Source: Candidatus Rickettsiella viridis
GTDB lineage: Bacteria > Pseudomonadota > Gammaproteobacteria > Diplorickettsiales > Diplorickettsiaceae
Reading direction: 5' to 3'
Assembly: GCF_003966755.1 (NCBI RefSeq)
Contig: NZ_AP018005.1
Location: forward strand, 248,001-312,000
Length of the DNA: 64,000 nucleotides
Both the position numbers and the translations under genes were made by a program. Under the pieces are notes generated by a model. The model was given only the letters and a program-made list of their open reading frames with translations. It was not told where the DNA came from and ran no database searches. Of this stretch, positions 33,801 through 43,319 are shown piece by piece; position 1 is the stretch's first letter; the number at the start of each line of letters is the position of its first letter.

Positions 33801-34289
33801 GAACCAGTGGCTCATATTAAAGATGGGGGTCGTTTATTAGTATCAGGCCCTAATATCATGTTAGGTTACTTGAGTGCTGAACAGCCTGGGGAAATTATGC
33901 CACCTAGCCACGGTTGGTACGATACCGGTGATATTGTTGAAGTAGATGGTGATGGTTATCTCAGCATAAAAGATCGTGCTAAACGATTTGCAAAAATTAG
34001 CGGAGAGATGGTTTCATTAACGGCTGTAGAAAATGCAATTTATGATTTATGGCCTGATAAACACCATGCAGTGCTTACTATTGCTGACGCAAGGAAAGGT
34101 GAGCAATTAATTTTGGTGACGGAGTATAAACTGGCAACGAGAAATGATTTGCTTAAATTTTATCAAGAGAAAGGTTTATCCGAGTTAAATTTACCACGTC
34201 GTTTATATTTTATTGATGTGATGCCCTTATTGGGCAGTGGTAAAGTTAGTTATATGGAAGTAAAAAAATGGTTAGAAAATCAGCGTTGA
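30849..34289 (+). CDS. aas: LplT-Aas fusion: lysophospholipid transporter / acyltransferase / acyl-ACP synthetase
   Basis: A 1,146-residue three-part protein for remodelling phospholipids. Residues 1-430 are an MFS-type transporter like LplT (FFGAFNDNVFKNALIVLITY near the start, about 12 hydrophobic segments). Residues about 440-640 are a PlsC acyltransferase with NHTSFLDVV (near 465) and FPEGRITTTG (near 534). Residues about 650-1,146 are an AMP-forming synthetase with FTSGSEGEPKGVVLSH (near 811), GYGVTEASP (near 951) and WYDTGDIVEVDGDGYL. In E. coli lplT and aas are separate adjacent genes. Re-acylating lysolipids is useful for a bacterium that takes up host lipids. It ends 15 bp from the convergent rarA. 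Confidence 0.9.
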   Translation: MPALPQFSLLKSQRFLPLFIIQFFGAFNDNVFKNALIVLITYQFVSQSKLWQELSVTLAAGLFILPFFLFSALAGQLADKLSKRNLIIIIKCLELAFMALASLGFYLHAVGLLMLTLFLMGTHSTFFGPIKYAILPDLLQKNELLGGNALIEASTFIAILLGTLLGGFLIVAQAGITWVSIIMLSASVMGLLASFYVPTTPKANPHLKINPRFIQATFEIIRQVKTEKKVFWAILAISWFWLIGATFLTQFPIFSKNFLKANASVVTIFLAIFTVGVALGSLLCNRLLKQKIGMQWIPLSLWLMSFFMIDLYFASRHLPLLTKGSHSLIGLRDFFYSISHWRICLDLLGLSMSAGVYIVPLYTLIQIDTVIGHRARSIAANNIINSLFIVVGSLVVLFLFKIDLSIIQIFLLLGILNLVIAMVTIFFIPEGLIKPVLRWVLKHLYDVKLTGFEHYKSAGDSVVIVANHTSFLDVVLLYAFLPDDLLFAINRFTARIWWVRPFLYFAKVFELDPLNPLAIKTLIHEVKRPGKCVIFPEGRITTTGALMKLYEGPGLIADHAKANLLPIRLQGAQYTHFSRLRGKVQIRWFPKISITILPPRRFVVDPTMSSRKRRQLIGVQLYEIMVEMLFRSTDYKKTLFQSFLEAKAIHKGPTKVLEDITRVPLNYNQLLTRCFILGSAIDRLTEYQETVGLLLPNMIGAVVTFFTLQAYGRVPALLNYSAGSAQIEAACRVAKIRCVLTSRKFIEAADLFNIILALSEQAIQIVYLEDIKAEISWKDKLRAALLSRFPHYYYHRKLKKITNTSDPAVVLFTSGSEGEPKGVVLSHENIQANMAQMTTQIDFNQKDIFFSALPLFHAFGLTACVILPIYHGIKTFIYPSPLHYRKVPNMIYECNATITFGTDTFLAGYGRYAHPYDFYSIRYVFAGAEKLKEKTRKLWMEKFGIRIFEGYGVTEASPVISVNTPMQNKPGTVGNFLPGIRYEIEPVAHIKDGGRLLVSGPNIMLGYLSAEQPGEIMPPSHGWYDTGDIVEVDGDGYLSIKDRAKRFAKISGEMVSLTAVENAIYDLWPDKHHAVLTIADARKGEQLILVTEYKLATRNDLLKFYQEKGLSELNLPRRLYFIDVMPLLGSGKVSYMEVKKWLENQR

Positions 34290-34304
34290 CGTAGAAATAA
34301 TTAT

Positions 34305-35600
34305 TTATGTTTTTTGTGGTTTTTTTAATCTTGCCAATTTTTCAGCTATTTTTAGTTCTAAACCGCGAGGAACAGGAAAATAATATTGTTTATCGGCTAA
34401 CTCTTCAGGAAAATAGCATTCTCCGTGTACATAGGCATCGGCTTCATTATGTGCATAGTGGTAGTCTTTACCATAATTTAAGTGTCGCATGAGCTTGGTG
34501 GGTGCATTACGCAGATGTAATGGGACTTCGAGTGAGCCATGTTCTTTGGCATCTGCCATAGCGGCGTTAAAGGCGGTATAGACAGCATTGCTTTTTGCGG
34601 TACAGGCGAGATACACAATCGCTTGTGCTAAAGCAAGCTCACCTTCGGGGCTACCCAAACGTTCTTGAACTTCCCAGGCATCGAGTGCAAGTTGTAACCC
34701 ACGTGGATCGGCATTGCCAATATCTTCACTTGCCATGCGTACGATACGCCTAGCAATATAGAGTGGATCGCAACCACCATCGAGCATACGCGCTAACCAA
34801 TAAAGTGCGGCATCGGGATCAGTGCCACGTACTGATTTATGCAAGGCGGAAATTTGGTCATAAAAGAATTCGCCTTGTTTATCAAAGCGGCGTAGGTTTG
34901 TTTGTGTAATGAGTTGCAGTGTTTTTTCATCAATAGCATTATTTTCCGCTAAATCAGCAGCAATTTCTAAAAGGTTTAATGCTTGACGAGCATCTCCGTC
35001 AGCGATCATTGAGAGCTGTTTTTTTGCGGACTCTGTTATAATTAATGATTGCTTCCCTAAACCAAATTCCTGATTGGTTAAAGCACGATTGATAATATCA
35101 ATGATGTCTTCTGAGCTTAATTTTTTTAATACATAAACGCGTGTGCGTGATAATAATGCATTATTAAGCTCAAAAGAGGGGTTTTCAGTCGTAGCGCCGA
35201 TGAGGATGAATAATCCTGATTCTATATAGGGTAATAATGCATCTTGTTGGCTTTTATTAAAGCGATGGATTTCGTCGATGAAAACTAAGGTGTTTTGTGG
35301 GTATTCCGCATTAAGTGCAGACTGTGCGCGTTCAGCAATATTTCGAATTTCTTTGACACCCACCAGCAATGCGGAGAGCGACTCAAATCGGGCTTTGGCA
35401 TGATTCGCCATAATTTTTGCTAAGGTAGTTTTCCCTGTTCCAGGTGGCCCCCATAAAATCATTGAGTGTAATTGTCCCTGTACAAGCGTATAACGCAGTG
35501 ATTTCCCAGGACCAAGCAAATGGCTTTGACCAAAAAAGTCATCGATACAAGTGGGTCTTAAACGATCGGCAAGTGGCCTAGTAAAATATTGAGTACTCAT
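34305..35600 (-). CDS. rarA: Replication-associated recombination protein A (AAA+ ATPase)
   Basis: A 431-residue AAA+ clamp-loader-like ATPase (RarA/MgsA, the WRNIP1 family) acting at stalled replication forks. The N-terminus has RPLADRLRPTCIDDFFGQSHLLGPG, Walker A GPPGTGKTT near residue 53, Walker B FIDEIHRFNKSQQDALLP near 106 and sensor ATTENPSFELNNALLSR near 130. The C-terminal tetramerisation region contains MLDGGCDPLYIARRIVRMASEDIG and LRNAPTKLMRHLNYGKDY, both conserved. Length normal. Convergent with the LplT-Aas gene. Confidence 0.96.
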   Translation of the reverse strand: MSTQYFTRPLADRLRPTCIDDFFGQSHLLGPGKSLRYTLVQGQLHSMILWGPPGTGKTTLAKIMANHAKARFESLSALLVGVKEIRNIAERAQSALNAEYPQNTLVFIDEIHRFNKSQQDALLPYIESGLFILIGATTENPSFELNNALLSRTRVYVLKKLSSEDIIDIINRALTNQEFGLGKQSLIITESAKKQLSMIADGDARQALNLLEIAADLAENNAIDEKTLQLITQTNLRRFDKQGEFFYDQISALHKSVRGTDPDAALYWLARMLDGGCDPLYIARRIVRMASEDIGNADPRGLQLALDAWEVQERLGSPEGELALAQAIVYLACTAKSNAVYTAFNAAMADAKEHGSLEVPLHLRNAPTKLMRHLNYGKDYHYAHNEADAYVHGECYFPEELADKQYYFPVPRGLELKIAEKLARLKKPQKT

Positions 35601-35659
35601 TCCATTGATTTATACGATGCAAAAACGATGTAGTCAATATAAGTATGAGGCTTCTTCTC

Positions 35660-36550
35660 TTAAATCAAGCGATGTTTACCGCCTTTTTTCTCAATAAATT
35701 TAATAATGATTTCAGCTACATTTTTTTTTGTCGCTTTTTCTATCCCTTCTAAGCCAGGAGAGGAGTTTACTTCCATAATGAGGGGGCCTCTGTTAGAGCG
35801 TAACAAATCAACGCCGGCAATATTCAATCCAATAACTTTGGCGGCGTGGATGGCTGCTGTACGTTCTTCTTCAGTTAGTTTAGCGAGGCGTATTGTTCCA
35901 CCACGATGAATATTGGAGCGGAACTCGCCAATTTTTGCTTGGCGTTCCATGGCCGCAATGACTTTACCGTTAACAACAAAACAGCGAATATCCGCGGCTT
36001 TTGCTTCTTTAATATATTCTTGAACCATAATATGCGCTTGCAGATCTAAAAAAGCTTCGATAACACTGGTAGCTGCTTGTTGAGTCTCTGCTAAAACGAC
36101 ACCTATTCCTTGGGTGCCTTCTAAAATTTTGATCACAAGAGGAGGGCCACCAACCATACTGATAAGATCTTGGATATCATCGGGTGAATAAGCAAACCCA
36201 GTAATGGGCAAACCTACACCTTTACGGGATAATAATTGCAGTGAACGTAGTTTGTCTTGCGCACGCGTGATAGCAATAGAATCGTTGGCAACGAAAGTCC
36301 CCATCATTTCAAATTGCCTTACCAGTGCAGCGCCATAAAAAGTAATGGATGCACCAATGCGGGGAATGATGGCATCAAACTTATCAAGAATTTTGCCTTT
36401 ATAATGAATAGAAGGGTTTTTGCTAGTTATATTCATGTAACAACGCAAGGTATCAATTATTTTGACATCATGCCCTCGCTTCGTAGCTTCTTCTGCTAAA
36501 CGACGAGTAGAATAAAGCTGTGAACGACGAGAAAGAATAGCAATTTTCAT
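35660..36550 (-). CDS. rimK: RimK-type ATP-grasp glutamate ligase
   Basis: A 296-residue ATP-grasp ligase that adds glutamate to the C-terminus of ribosomal protein S6. Family markers: [18 protein letters not shown] at the start, [13 protein letters not shown] near 60, ATP-grasp strands [20 protein letters not shown] near 140, [16 protein letters not shown] near 190 and [20 protein letters not shown] near 258 (metal-binding E and N). It closes a four-gene operon sspA-sspB-protease-rimK with 1-9 bp gaps. Length matches E. coli RimK. Confidence 0.95.
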   Translation of the reverse strand: MKIAILSRRSQLYSTRRLAEEATKRGHDVKIIDTLRCYMNITSKNPSIHYKGKILDKFDAIIPRIGASITFYGAALVRQFEMMGTFVANDSIAITRAQDKLRSLQLLSRKGVGLPITGFAYSPDDIQDLISMVGGPPLVIKILEGTQGIGVVLAETQQAATSVIEAFLDLQAHIMVQEYIKEAKAADIRCFVVNGKVIAAMERQAKIGEFRSNIHRGGTIRLAKLTEEERTAAIHAAKVIGLNIAGVDLLRSNRGPLIMEVNSSPGLEGIEKATKKNVAEIIIKFIEKKGGKHRLI

Positions 36551-36559
36551 GATGTTTTT

Positions 36560-36988
36560 TTATACGATTAAATAAGAGCGGCAAGGATCGACAATAAAAC
36601 CTTTTAAGGCAGTACGGCCTAATAACATTTTAAAACGCATGCTGTCTCGGCTTGTTAGTGTAATTTCAATAGGCCAACTATGCTTACCGATAACAATCGG
36701 TGTTTTAATAACGCAGCGTCGTTCTTTATGACCACCTGAATCAGTTATTTGGCGGATATCAATTAATTCAGCAACACATTTAATCATTTTTTTTGGAGAA
36801 TGACGTGAGTGGGGGCGAATGATAAAACAAACCTTTTTTTTCTGCGAAGTGCTTTCCAATACTTTTACACTGAAAGCATGTAAGGCAGAAGTACGCGCGC
36901 CAGTATCAACCTTTGCTTTGAGATGACGTATACCTAATTCAGGTAAAGATACCCATTCTCGCCAACCGATAGGGGTAGGTGCTTCCAT
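36560..36988 (-). CDS. RimK-associated retropepsin-like protease family protein
   Basis: A 142-residue protein of the COG4067/PF05618 family, annotated as ATP-dependent zinc protease and structurally related to retropepsins. The active-site-like motif KVDTGARTSALHAF is near residue 25 (D-T-G-A), and the C-terminal half has LGRTALKGFIVDP, the second family signature. It lies 9 bp upstream of rimK and 1 bp after sspB, the usual neighbourhood for this family. Length typical. The zinc dependence in the database name is doubtful given the D-T-G motif. Confidence 0.9.
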   Translation of the reverse strand: MEAPTPIGWREWVSLPELGIRHLKAKVDTGARTSALHAFSVKVLESTSQKKKVCFIIRPHSRHSPKKMIKCVAELIDIRQITDSGGHKERRCVIKTPIVIGKHSWPIEITLTSRDSMRFKMLLGRTALKGFIVDPCRSYLIV

Positions 36989-36989
36989 A

Positions 36990-37385
36990 TTATTTGACGA
37001 TTCTTAGGTCCGGTCGCTTTCCATCTCTTACTCTTGGTGGTGGAGTAGAAGGTGTGCCATCACCTTGCTGGCTGTCTTCTTCTGAAAATACCATGCCTTG
37101 GCCATTTTCACGGGCATAGATGGCTAAGACAGCTTTAATAGGTGCATAAACTAACATGGATTGACCACCAAAGCTGGCGTCAAATTGAATGGCTTTAGTA
37201 TCTATCTTTAGATTTAAAACGGCATCCAATGAAATATTGAGTGTTATTTTACCGTCTTTGACATATTGTGTGGGTACTTCTACATGAGGAAATTCTGCAT
37301 CAAGTAAAATATAAGGTGTTAACTGACTGTCCGTTATCCAATCATAGAATGCACGCAATAAATAAGAACGGTTTGAAATCATCAT
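36990..37385 (-). CDS. sspB: SspB, ClpXP specificity-enhancing factor
   Basis: A 131-residue adaptor that delivers ssrA-tagged proteins to ClpXP. The substrate-binding domain is clear: RSYLLRAFYDWITDSQLTPYILLDA, then ITLNISLDAVLNL, AIQFDASFGGQSMLVYAPIKAVLAIYARENGQGMVF. The flexible C-terminal tail (GKRPDLRIVK) ends in the conserved ClpX-binding peptide, RPxLRVVK-like. It starts 1 bp after the sspA stop. clpX itself is at 43320-44651 in this window. Confidence 0.96.
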   Translation of the reverse strand: MMISNRSYLLRAFYDWITDSQLTPYILLDAEFPHVEVPTQYVKDGKITLNISLDAVLNLKIDTKAIQFDASFGGQSMLVYAPIKAVLAIYARENGQGMVFSEEDSQQGDGTPSTPPPRVRDGKRPDLRIVK

Positions 37386-37386
37386 G

Positions 37387-38043
37387 TTAAGTTTTTACTC
37401 CAAATTCAACTTCACTTAAAGTGGCCTTAAATGAAGGGCGTGTAAACACGCGTTCTTCGTAAAGTTGAATAGGCCGTTCCAATGCAGAAGGCTTATTCTT
37501 TTGTGAGTTTAAAGAACGTAACCGCCATAGTAAGGGTGCCAAACAACAATCGACTAAAGTAAATTCATTGCTCATAAAATACTCTTTGCCTTCAAATACA
37601 GGTGAGATGCTATTTAAGCTGTTTTCTAATGTTTCTTGAGCAAGTTTAACTTTCCCTAAATCAGCTACTTTATCATTTTTTAGCGTATTTTCAATCTGTT
37701 GCAAGAGCGGATACCAATTTCGTTCTATGCGATAGATCATCTGACGGCTTCTAGCACGTGCTATCGGATAAACAGGTAATAAAGGGGGATGTGGATAACG
37801 TTCATCGAGGTATTCAGTAATAATATTGGTTTCATAAAGAACCAACTCTCGATCAATGATGGTAGGGACGCTACCATAAGGATTGTTTTCTAAAAAATTT
37901 GATGGGAATTCTGTAGTAGACACATCAAACATCTCTGCAGAAATCATTTTTTCTGCTAACACAATGCGTACCCTATGACTATAGGGATCATCGTGCCTCA
38001 TATATAAACTCATGGTTGAGCGTTTACCGGCAGGTTGTGCCAT
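37387..38043 (-). CDS. sspA: Stringent starvation protein A, RNA polymerase-associated
   Basis: A 218-residue glutathione-transferase-fold protein that binds RNA polymerase and alters transcription under starvation and acid stress. Hallmarks: SLYMRHDDPYSHRVRIVLAEK, NPYGSVPTIIDRELVLYETNIITEYLDERYPHPPL and FTLVDCCLAPLLWRL. I choose ATG 38043, since GGAGAA lies 7 bases upstream; an ATG at 38058 lacks a site. In most gammaproteobacteria petABC lies between rpsI and sspA; here that space is a 642-bp spacer. Confidence 0.95.
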   Translation of the reverse strand: MAQPAGKRSTMSLYMRHDDPYSHRVRIVLAEKMISAEMFDVSTTEFPSNFLENNPYGSVPTIIDRELVLYETNIITEYLDERYPHPPLLPVYPIARARSRQMIYRIERNWYPLLQQIENTLKNDKVADLGKVKLAQETLENSLNSISPVFEGKEYFMSNEFTLVDCCLAPLLWRLRSLNSQKNKPSALERPIQLYEERVFTRPSFKATLSEVEFGVKT

Positions 38044-38685
38044 AGATAGGTTCTCCATAAATAGACATCGGGTTTATGTATACTCTTCTAATTCAAGTGT
38101 GAAGAGTATATTTTTCAGCGAATTTACCTTATAGTCTTCTAAATCTGTTTTTTAATAAACCTAACATAAAAAAAAACAGTAAGAAGCCGCATACTTTAAT
38201 TCCTAATGATTGGTGACAAGCCTAAATTTGCTCAGTCACATAAGCTAAAAAATCTACTGAATCAGCATTTCTTCTAATGTAAGTGTTTTATAATTTGAAT
38301 TAGTTAATAGTTGATTATTAGGGGGTGTATTTTTTGTAATATTGCTAAGGACTCAGATTTTTAACTAAATTTTAAAGGTTTCGTGTTATCTGGGTGAAAC
38401 CTAAGTAGACAATTATACACCTAATCACTCATTCTTGCTCGTATACTCAAAAATTGTGACGCGGTTGGCTAGCAGTGGGATTCGTTATTTTATCGATTTT
38501 TTAGATCAGACTGCTAAATGATTATAACGCATAAACAGCAAGGAATGACAGCCTGTGTATATATTCCTATTTAAACCTTCTTAAAATAAATGGAAAATCA
38601 ATTTAGAACTCACATAAAATACGATATTTTGTATGAGCCCTACTTTTGATGATAGATAATAGGATAGATTCGTAATATCAGAATA
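38044..38685. other. 642-bp spacer between sspA and rpsI
   Basis: No gene seen on either strand: frames are short and composition is AT-rich and non-coding. A hairpin related to the dispersed palindromic repeat is at 38080-38109. In many relatives the cytochrome bc1 genes petABC sit here. The stretch may be what is left after their loss or relocation, but no recognisable fragment remains. A sspA promoter is expected near the left end. Confidence 0.5.
38080..38109. repeat. Relic copy of the 124-bp palindromic repeat
   Basis: ATACTCTTC (38080-38088) and GAAGAGTAT (38101-38109) are exact complements around a 12-base loop. The right 20 bases, read in reverse, differ at only one position from the left end of the full repeat at 53166 (ATACTCTTC-GCAC-TTGAATT). 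It looks like the two terminal arms left after internal deletion. It lies in the sspA leader, 37 bases before the start codon. Confidence 0.6.
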
Positions 38686-39126
38686 TTAGCGTTTAGAGTA
38701 TTGGGTGCCTTTACGGGCTTTATGGCGTCCAATTTTCTTACGTTCAACTTTTCTTGCATCTCGTGTTACTAAACCGGCACGGCGTAATAAACGGCGAAAA
38801 GAAGCATCGTTTTCGGAACCATCGATAGAAACATCAGTTGCTTCATCATAAGCCATAAGCGCGCGGCTTATACCATGCCGAACGGCGCCGGCTTGACCGC
38901 TACTACCACCACCTGCAACAGTGACATTGATATCGAATTTGCCAAGCTGGTCTACTACTTCTAACGGTTGGCGTACCACCATACGTGCTGTTTCACGGCC
39001 AAAGTAATTTTCTAAAGAGCGACCATTGACGTTAATAAGGCCAGTTCCGCCTTTTTTAAGAAATACTCGGGCTGTCGCTGTTTTACGACGACCTGTACCA
39101 TAATGTTGTTTTAGTGGCATTGCCAT
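38686..39126 (-). CDS. rpsI: 30S ribosomal protein S9
   Basis: A 146-residue protein of the ribosome's P-site region, slightly longer than E. coli S9 at the N-terminus. [18 protein letters not shown], GSGPxxINGR-type [34 protein letters not shown] and the C-terminal [18 protein letters not shown] (tRNA-contacting tail ending SKR) are all present. It follows rplM after 15 bp. The start may be MAMPLK or the inner MPLK. Confidence 0.98.
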   Translation of the reverse strand: MAMPLKQHYGTGRRKTATARVFLKKGGTGLINVNGRSLENYFGRETARMVVRQPLEVVDQLGKFDINVTVAGGGSSGQAGAVRHGISRALMAYDEATDVSIDGSENDASFRRLLRRAGLVTRDARKVERKKIGRHKARKGTQYSKR

Positions 39127-39141
39127 AATAATTAACCTATT

Positions 39142-39576
39142 TTAACTGTCGATTGCGGTTGCAGAAGGATTTTGAGCGCTATGGGGGTGCGATGAACCTG
39201 CATAAACCTTAAGCTTGGTAATCATAGCATAACCTAAAGGATTTTTAGGTAACATCCCCTTTACTGCTTTTTCAATAATACGTGCAGGAAAGCTTTGCTG
39301 TAACTTATCAAAAGTAATCGTTTTTAAGCCACCTGGATAACCGGTGTAGCGTTCATACTGTTTATCAGTGGTTTTTTTACCTGTAACAGCGACTTTTTCC
39401 GCGTTGATAACGACGACATAGTCGCCAGTATCCACATGCGGCGTAAATTCTGCTTTATGTTTACCCCGCAACATATGTGCGATTTGAGTGGCAAGTCGAC
39501 CTAAGGTTTTACCCGAAGCATCGATAAGGTGCCACTTACGTTCTATCTGGCCGGTTTTGGCCATTAATGTTTTCAT
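39142..39576 (-). CDS. rplM: 50S ribosomal protein L13
   Basis: A 144-residue large-subunit protein that binds 23S rRNA early in assembly. Markers: [61 protein letters not shown] region, then [12 protein letters not shown] and [32 protein letters not shown]. First gene of the rplM-rpsI operon. Length normal. Confidence 0.98.
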   Translation of the reverse strand: MKTLMAKTGQIERKWHLIDASGKTLGRLATQIAHMLRGKHKAEFTPHVDTGDYVVVINAEKVAVTGKKTTDKQYERYTGYPGGLKTITFDKLQQSFPARIIEKAVKGMLPKNPLGYAMITKLKVYAGSSHPHSAQNPSATAIDS

Positions 39577-40922
<1,346 letters not shown>

Positions 40923-40961
40923 TTTTTTTCGTGATAAGATACCTGTATAATTAACGACCTT

Positions 40962-41046
<85 letters not shown>

Positions 41047-41069
41047 GCCTACTGGTGGAATCAATAAGC

Positions 41070-41105
41070 ACAGCTTGATTACAGATTTATCCGTAATCAA
41101 GCTGT
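41070..41105 (+). terminator. Perfect 13-bp hairpin between tRNA-Leu and tig
   Basis: ACAGCTTGATTAC (41070-41082) and GTAATCAAGCTGT (41093-41105) are exact complements with a 10-base loop. No T-run follows, so it may be a processing or rho-assisted end for tRNA-Leu, or a leader structure 32 bases before the tig start. Confidence 0.55.
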
Positions 41106-41137
41106 AAATGTATATAACGATAAGAGTCTTAATTTTT

Positions 41138-42475
41138 ATGAATGACATGCAAGTTTCTGTGGAAAATGTAGGGCGTTTAAACCGACGTTTAAGCGTTATT
41201 GTGCCAAGTAATCAACTTGAGCAACATAAAAAAAATCGTCTTGCCGAGTTAGCAAAAAAAACACGTTTGGACGGTTTTCGACCTGGAAAAGTGCCTACGC
41301 ATGTTGTGGAAAAGCTCTATGGCGACAGCGTGTGGGGCGAAGTTATTCAAGAATCTTTGCGGACAAGCTTATCGGCGGCATTGCAGAAAAATGCTTTAAA
41401 TCCCGCAGGGCAACCCCATATTGACTCTATAAAGGCAGAGCCTGGAAACGACCTTGAATATACAGCAAGCTTTGAGGTTTACCCTCAGGTTTCAGCCCCT
41501 GAATTAAAAAGCGTCAGCTTAGAAAAACTGAAAGTAGATATTAGTGAAGCGGATATTGCAGAAGTTTTAGAAAAAATGCGCCATCAACATGCGGATTGGA
41601 TTGAAATACAACGCAAGGCACAGCAGGGCGATAAAGTTACTTTTGACCTTATTCTTTCAGATGGTACCGAACCGCGCAAGGATTTAGAGTGGGTGCTTGA
41701 AGAAGGCAAAATGCCGGAAGGATTTGCTGGTCTTTTTGGTAGTGCGGCAGGGGACACGTTAAATATTTCATTAGCGGGTGGCGATAAAGAAAAACAAGCA
41801 GAAAAAGAAAATTCAGCAACTGTACAGGTTAAAAAAGTTTCTGAACCTAAATTAGCAGAGTTAGATGATGCTTTTGCACAGCGTTTAGGTATTCATGAAG
41901 GGGGTATGGAAACGTTGCGTACTCAAATACGCCAGCATATGCAGAATGAACTGGATCGGATTTTGCGTGAAAAATTAAAGACTCAAGTCATTGATAAGCT
42001 AATTGAACTTTATGCGATTGAAGAATTACCGCAAGTATTGTTGGACCAAGAATTCCAGCGTTTAGAGGCGGAGTTAAAAGGGCAACAAAAACAGCAAGGG
42101 AAAAGCTCAGATGATCCTTTATCAGAAAAAGCTAAGAACGATTTACAGGCTGCGGCTCATCGGCGTGTTACCTTGGGCTTGCTATTTAGTGCAGTGATTG
42201 AAACACATCAGTTGCAAGCGGATGAAGCACGCGTTTTACAAGAGGTTGAACGTTTAGCCAGTGCTTTTCAATTTGAACAGTCGATACGGGAACGTTTGTA
42301 TAAAGATAAAAATATGATGTTGAATATTCGTTCTTCTGTTTTAGAAGAACAAGTCATGGATAAGCTATTAGAAGAAGCAGAATACACTGAGAAAACAGTG
42401 AAATATAATGAAATGATGAACCTTTCAACAAAAACACAGGAAGAAAGTACAAAAGCAGGCAGAATAACCACTTAG
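41138..42475 (+). CDS. tig: Trigger factor chaperone
   Basis: A 445-residue ribosome-bound chaperone with peptidyl-prolyl isomerase domain. The ribosome-binding signature is GFRPGKVP near residue 50. The PPIase part (about 150-245) retains GDKVTFD but has a degenerate GSGxxIPG region (LEWVLEEGKMPEGFAGLFG). The C-terminal helical arms are complete. ATG 41138 and ATG 41147 (MQVSVENVG, matching the E. coli start) are both possible; neither has a strong ribosome site. First of the tig-clpP-clpX-lon-hupB run. Confidence 0.95.
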   Translation: MNDMQVSVENVGRLNRRLSVIVPSNQLEQHKKNRLAELAKKTRLDGFRPGKVPTHVVEKLYGDSVWGEVIQESLRTSLSAALQKNALNPAGQPHIDSIKAEPGNDLEYTASFEVYPQVSAPELKSVSLEKLKVDISEADIAEVLEKMRHQHADWIEIQRKAQQGDKVTFDLILSDGTEPRKDLEWVLEEGKMPEGFAGLFGSAAGDTLNISLAGGDKEKQAEKENSATVQVKKVSEPKLAELDDAFAQRLGIHEGGMETLRTQIRQHMQNELDRILREKLKTQVIDKLIELYAIEELPQVLLDQEFQRLEAELKGQQKQQGKSSDDPLSEKAKNDLQAAAHRRVTLGLLFSAVIETHQLQADEARVLQEVERLASAFQFEQSIRERLYKDKNMMLNIRSSVLEEQVMDKLLEEAEYTEKTVKYNEMMNLSTKTQEESTKAGRITT

Positions 42476-42560
42476 TTTTAAGCCAATATTTAGCTTGAGG
42501 ATTTTAAAACGATAGGTTGCGGTTTTGAAAATTTAATTTTTTCTATTTTAGAGAGTAACT

Positions 42561-43226
42561 ATGCATATCACTAATTTTTCTAAGGAAGTATCTAATTCAT
42601 TGTTAGTTCCGATGGTAGTAGAACAATCGGGTCGTGGTGAGAGAGCGTATGACATTTATTCTCGCTTATTAAAAGATCGCATTATATTTGTTGTAGGTCC
42701 TATTGAAGACCATATGGCTAATTTAATTATTGCACAAATGCTTTTTTTAGAGTCTGAAAATCCTGATAAAGATATTTTTCTTTATATCAATTCACCTGGT
42801 GGTGTAGTGACTTCGGGTTTGGCGATTTACGATACCATGCAGTTTATTAAGCCGGATGTAAGTACCATGTGTATTGGCCAAGCAGCCAGTGCAGCGGCAT
42901 TACTTCTCTGTGGCGGGGCGAAAGGTAAACGCCATTGTTTACCCCATGCCCGTATGATGATTCATCAGCCTTTAGGGGGCTATCAGGGTCAGGCAACCGA
43001 TATTGAAATCCATACGCGAGAAATGCTATTAGTCAGGGAGCGAATCAACCGCATTATGGCTAAACATACAGGGAAAGATACCCAGCAAATTTTACGCGAT
43101 ACTGATCGTGATAACTTTATGGGTGCACAGCAAGCCATTGATTATGGACTGATCGACGCTATGTTGGAAGCAAGAGCGGGAGCGGGTCAGGCTAAAGAAG
43201 CCTTAGAGACTTCTTCTATAGAATAA
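42561..43226 (+). CDS. clpP: ATP-dependent Clp protease proteolytic subunit
   Basis: A 221-residue serine protease that forms the double-ring chamber of ClpXP. The catalytic serine is in [11 protein letters not shown] (about S110), histidine in [10 protein letters not shown] (about H135) and aspartate in RDTDRDNFM (about D184). The N-terminus ([31 protein letters not shown]) is canonical. The last 20 residues after DAMLEAR are a variable alanine/glutamate-rich extension. It lies 93 bp upstream of clpX. Confidence 0.97.
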   Translation: MHITNFSKEVSNSLLVPMVVEQSGRGERAYDIYSRLLKDRIIFVVGPIEDHMANLIIAQMLFLESENPDKDIFLYINSPGGVVTSGLAIYDTMQFIKPDVSTMCIGQAASAAALLLCGGAKGKRHCLPHARMMIHQPLGGYQGQATDIEIHTREMLLVRERINRIMAKHTGKDTQQILRDTDRDNFMGAQQAIDYGLIDAMLEARAGAGQAKEALETSSIE

Positions 43227-43319
43227 TAAAAGGGTGAGTATTTCCATTATGGTATTGGATTTAATATTTTTTTGGGTGTTTGGTTTGAATATGAATAATA
43301 GTTTACTGGGGTATAAATT

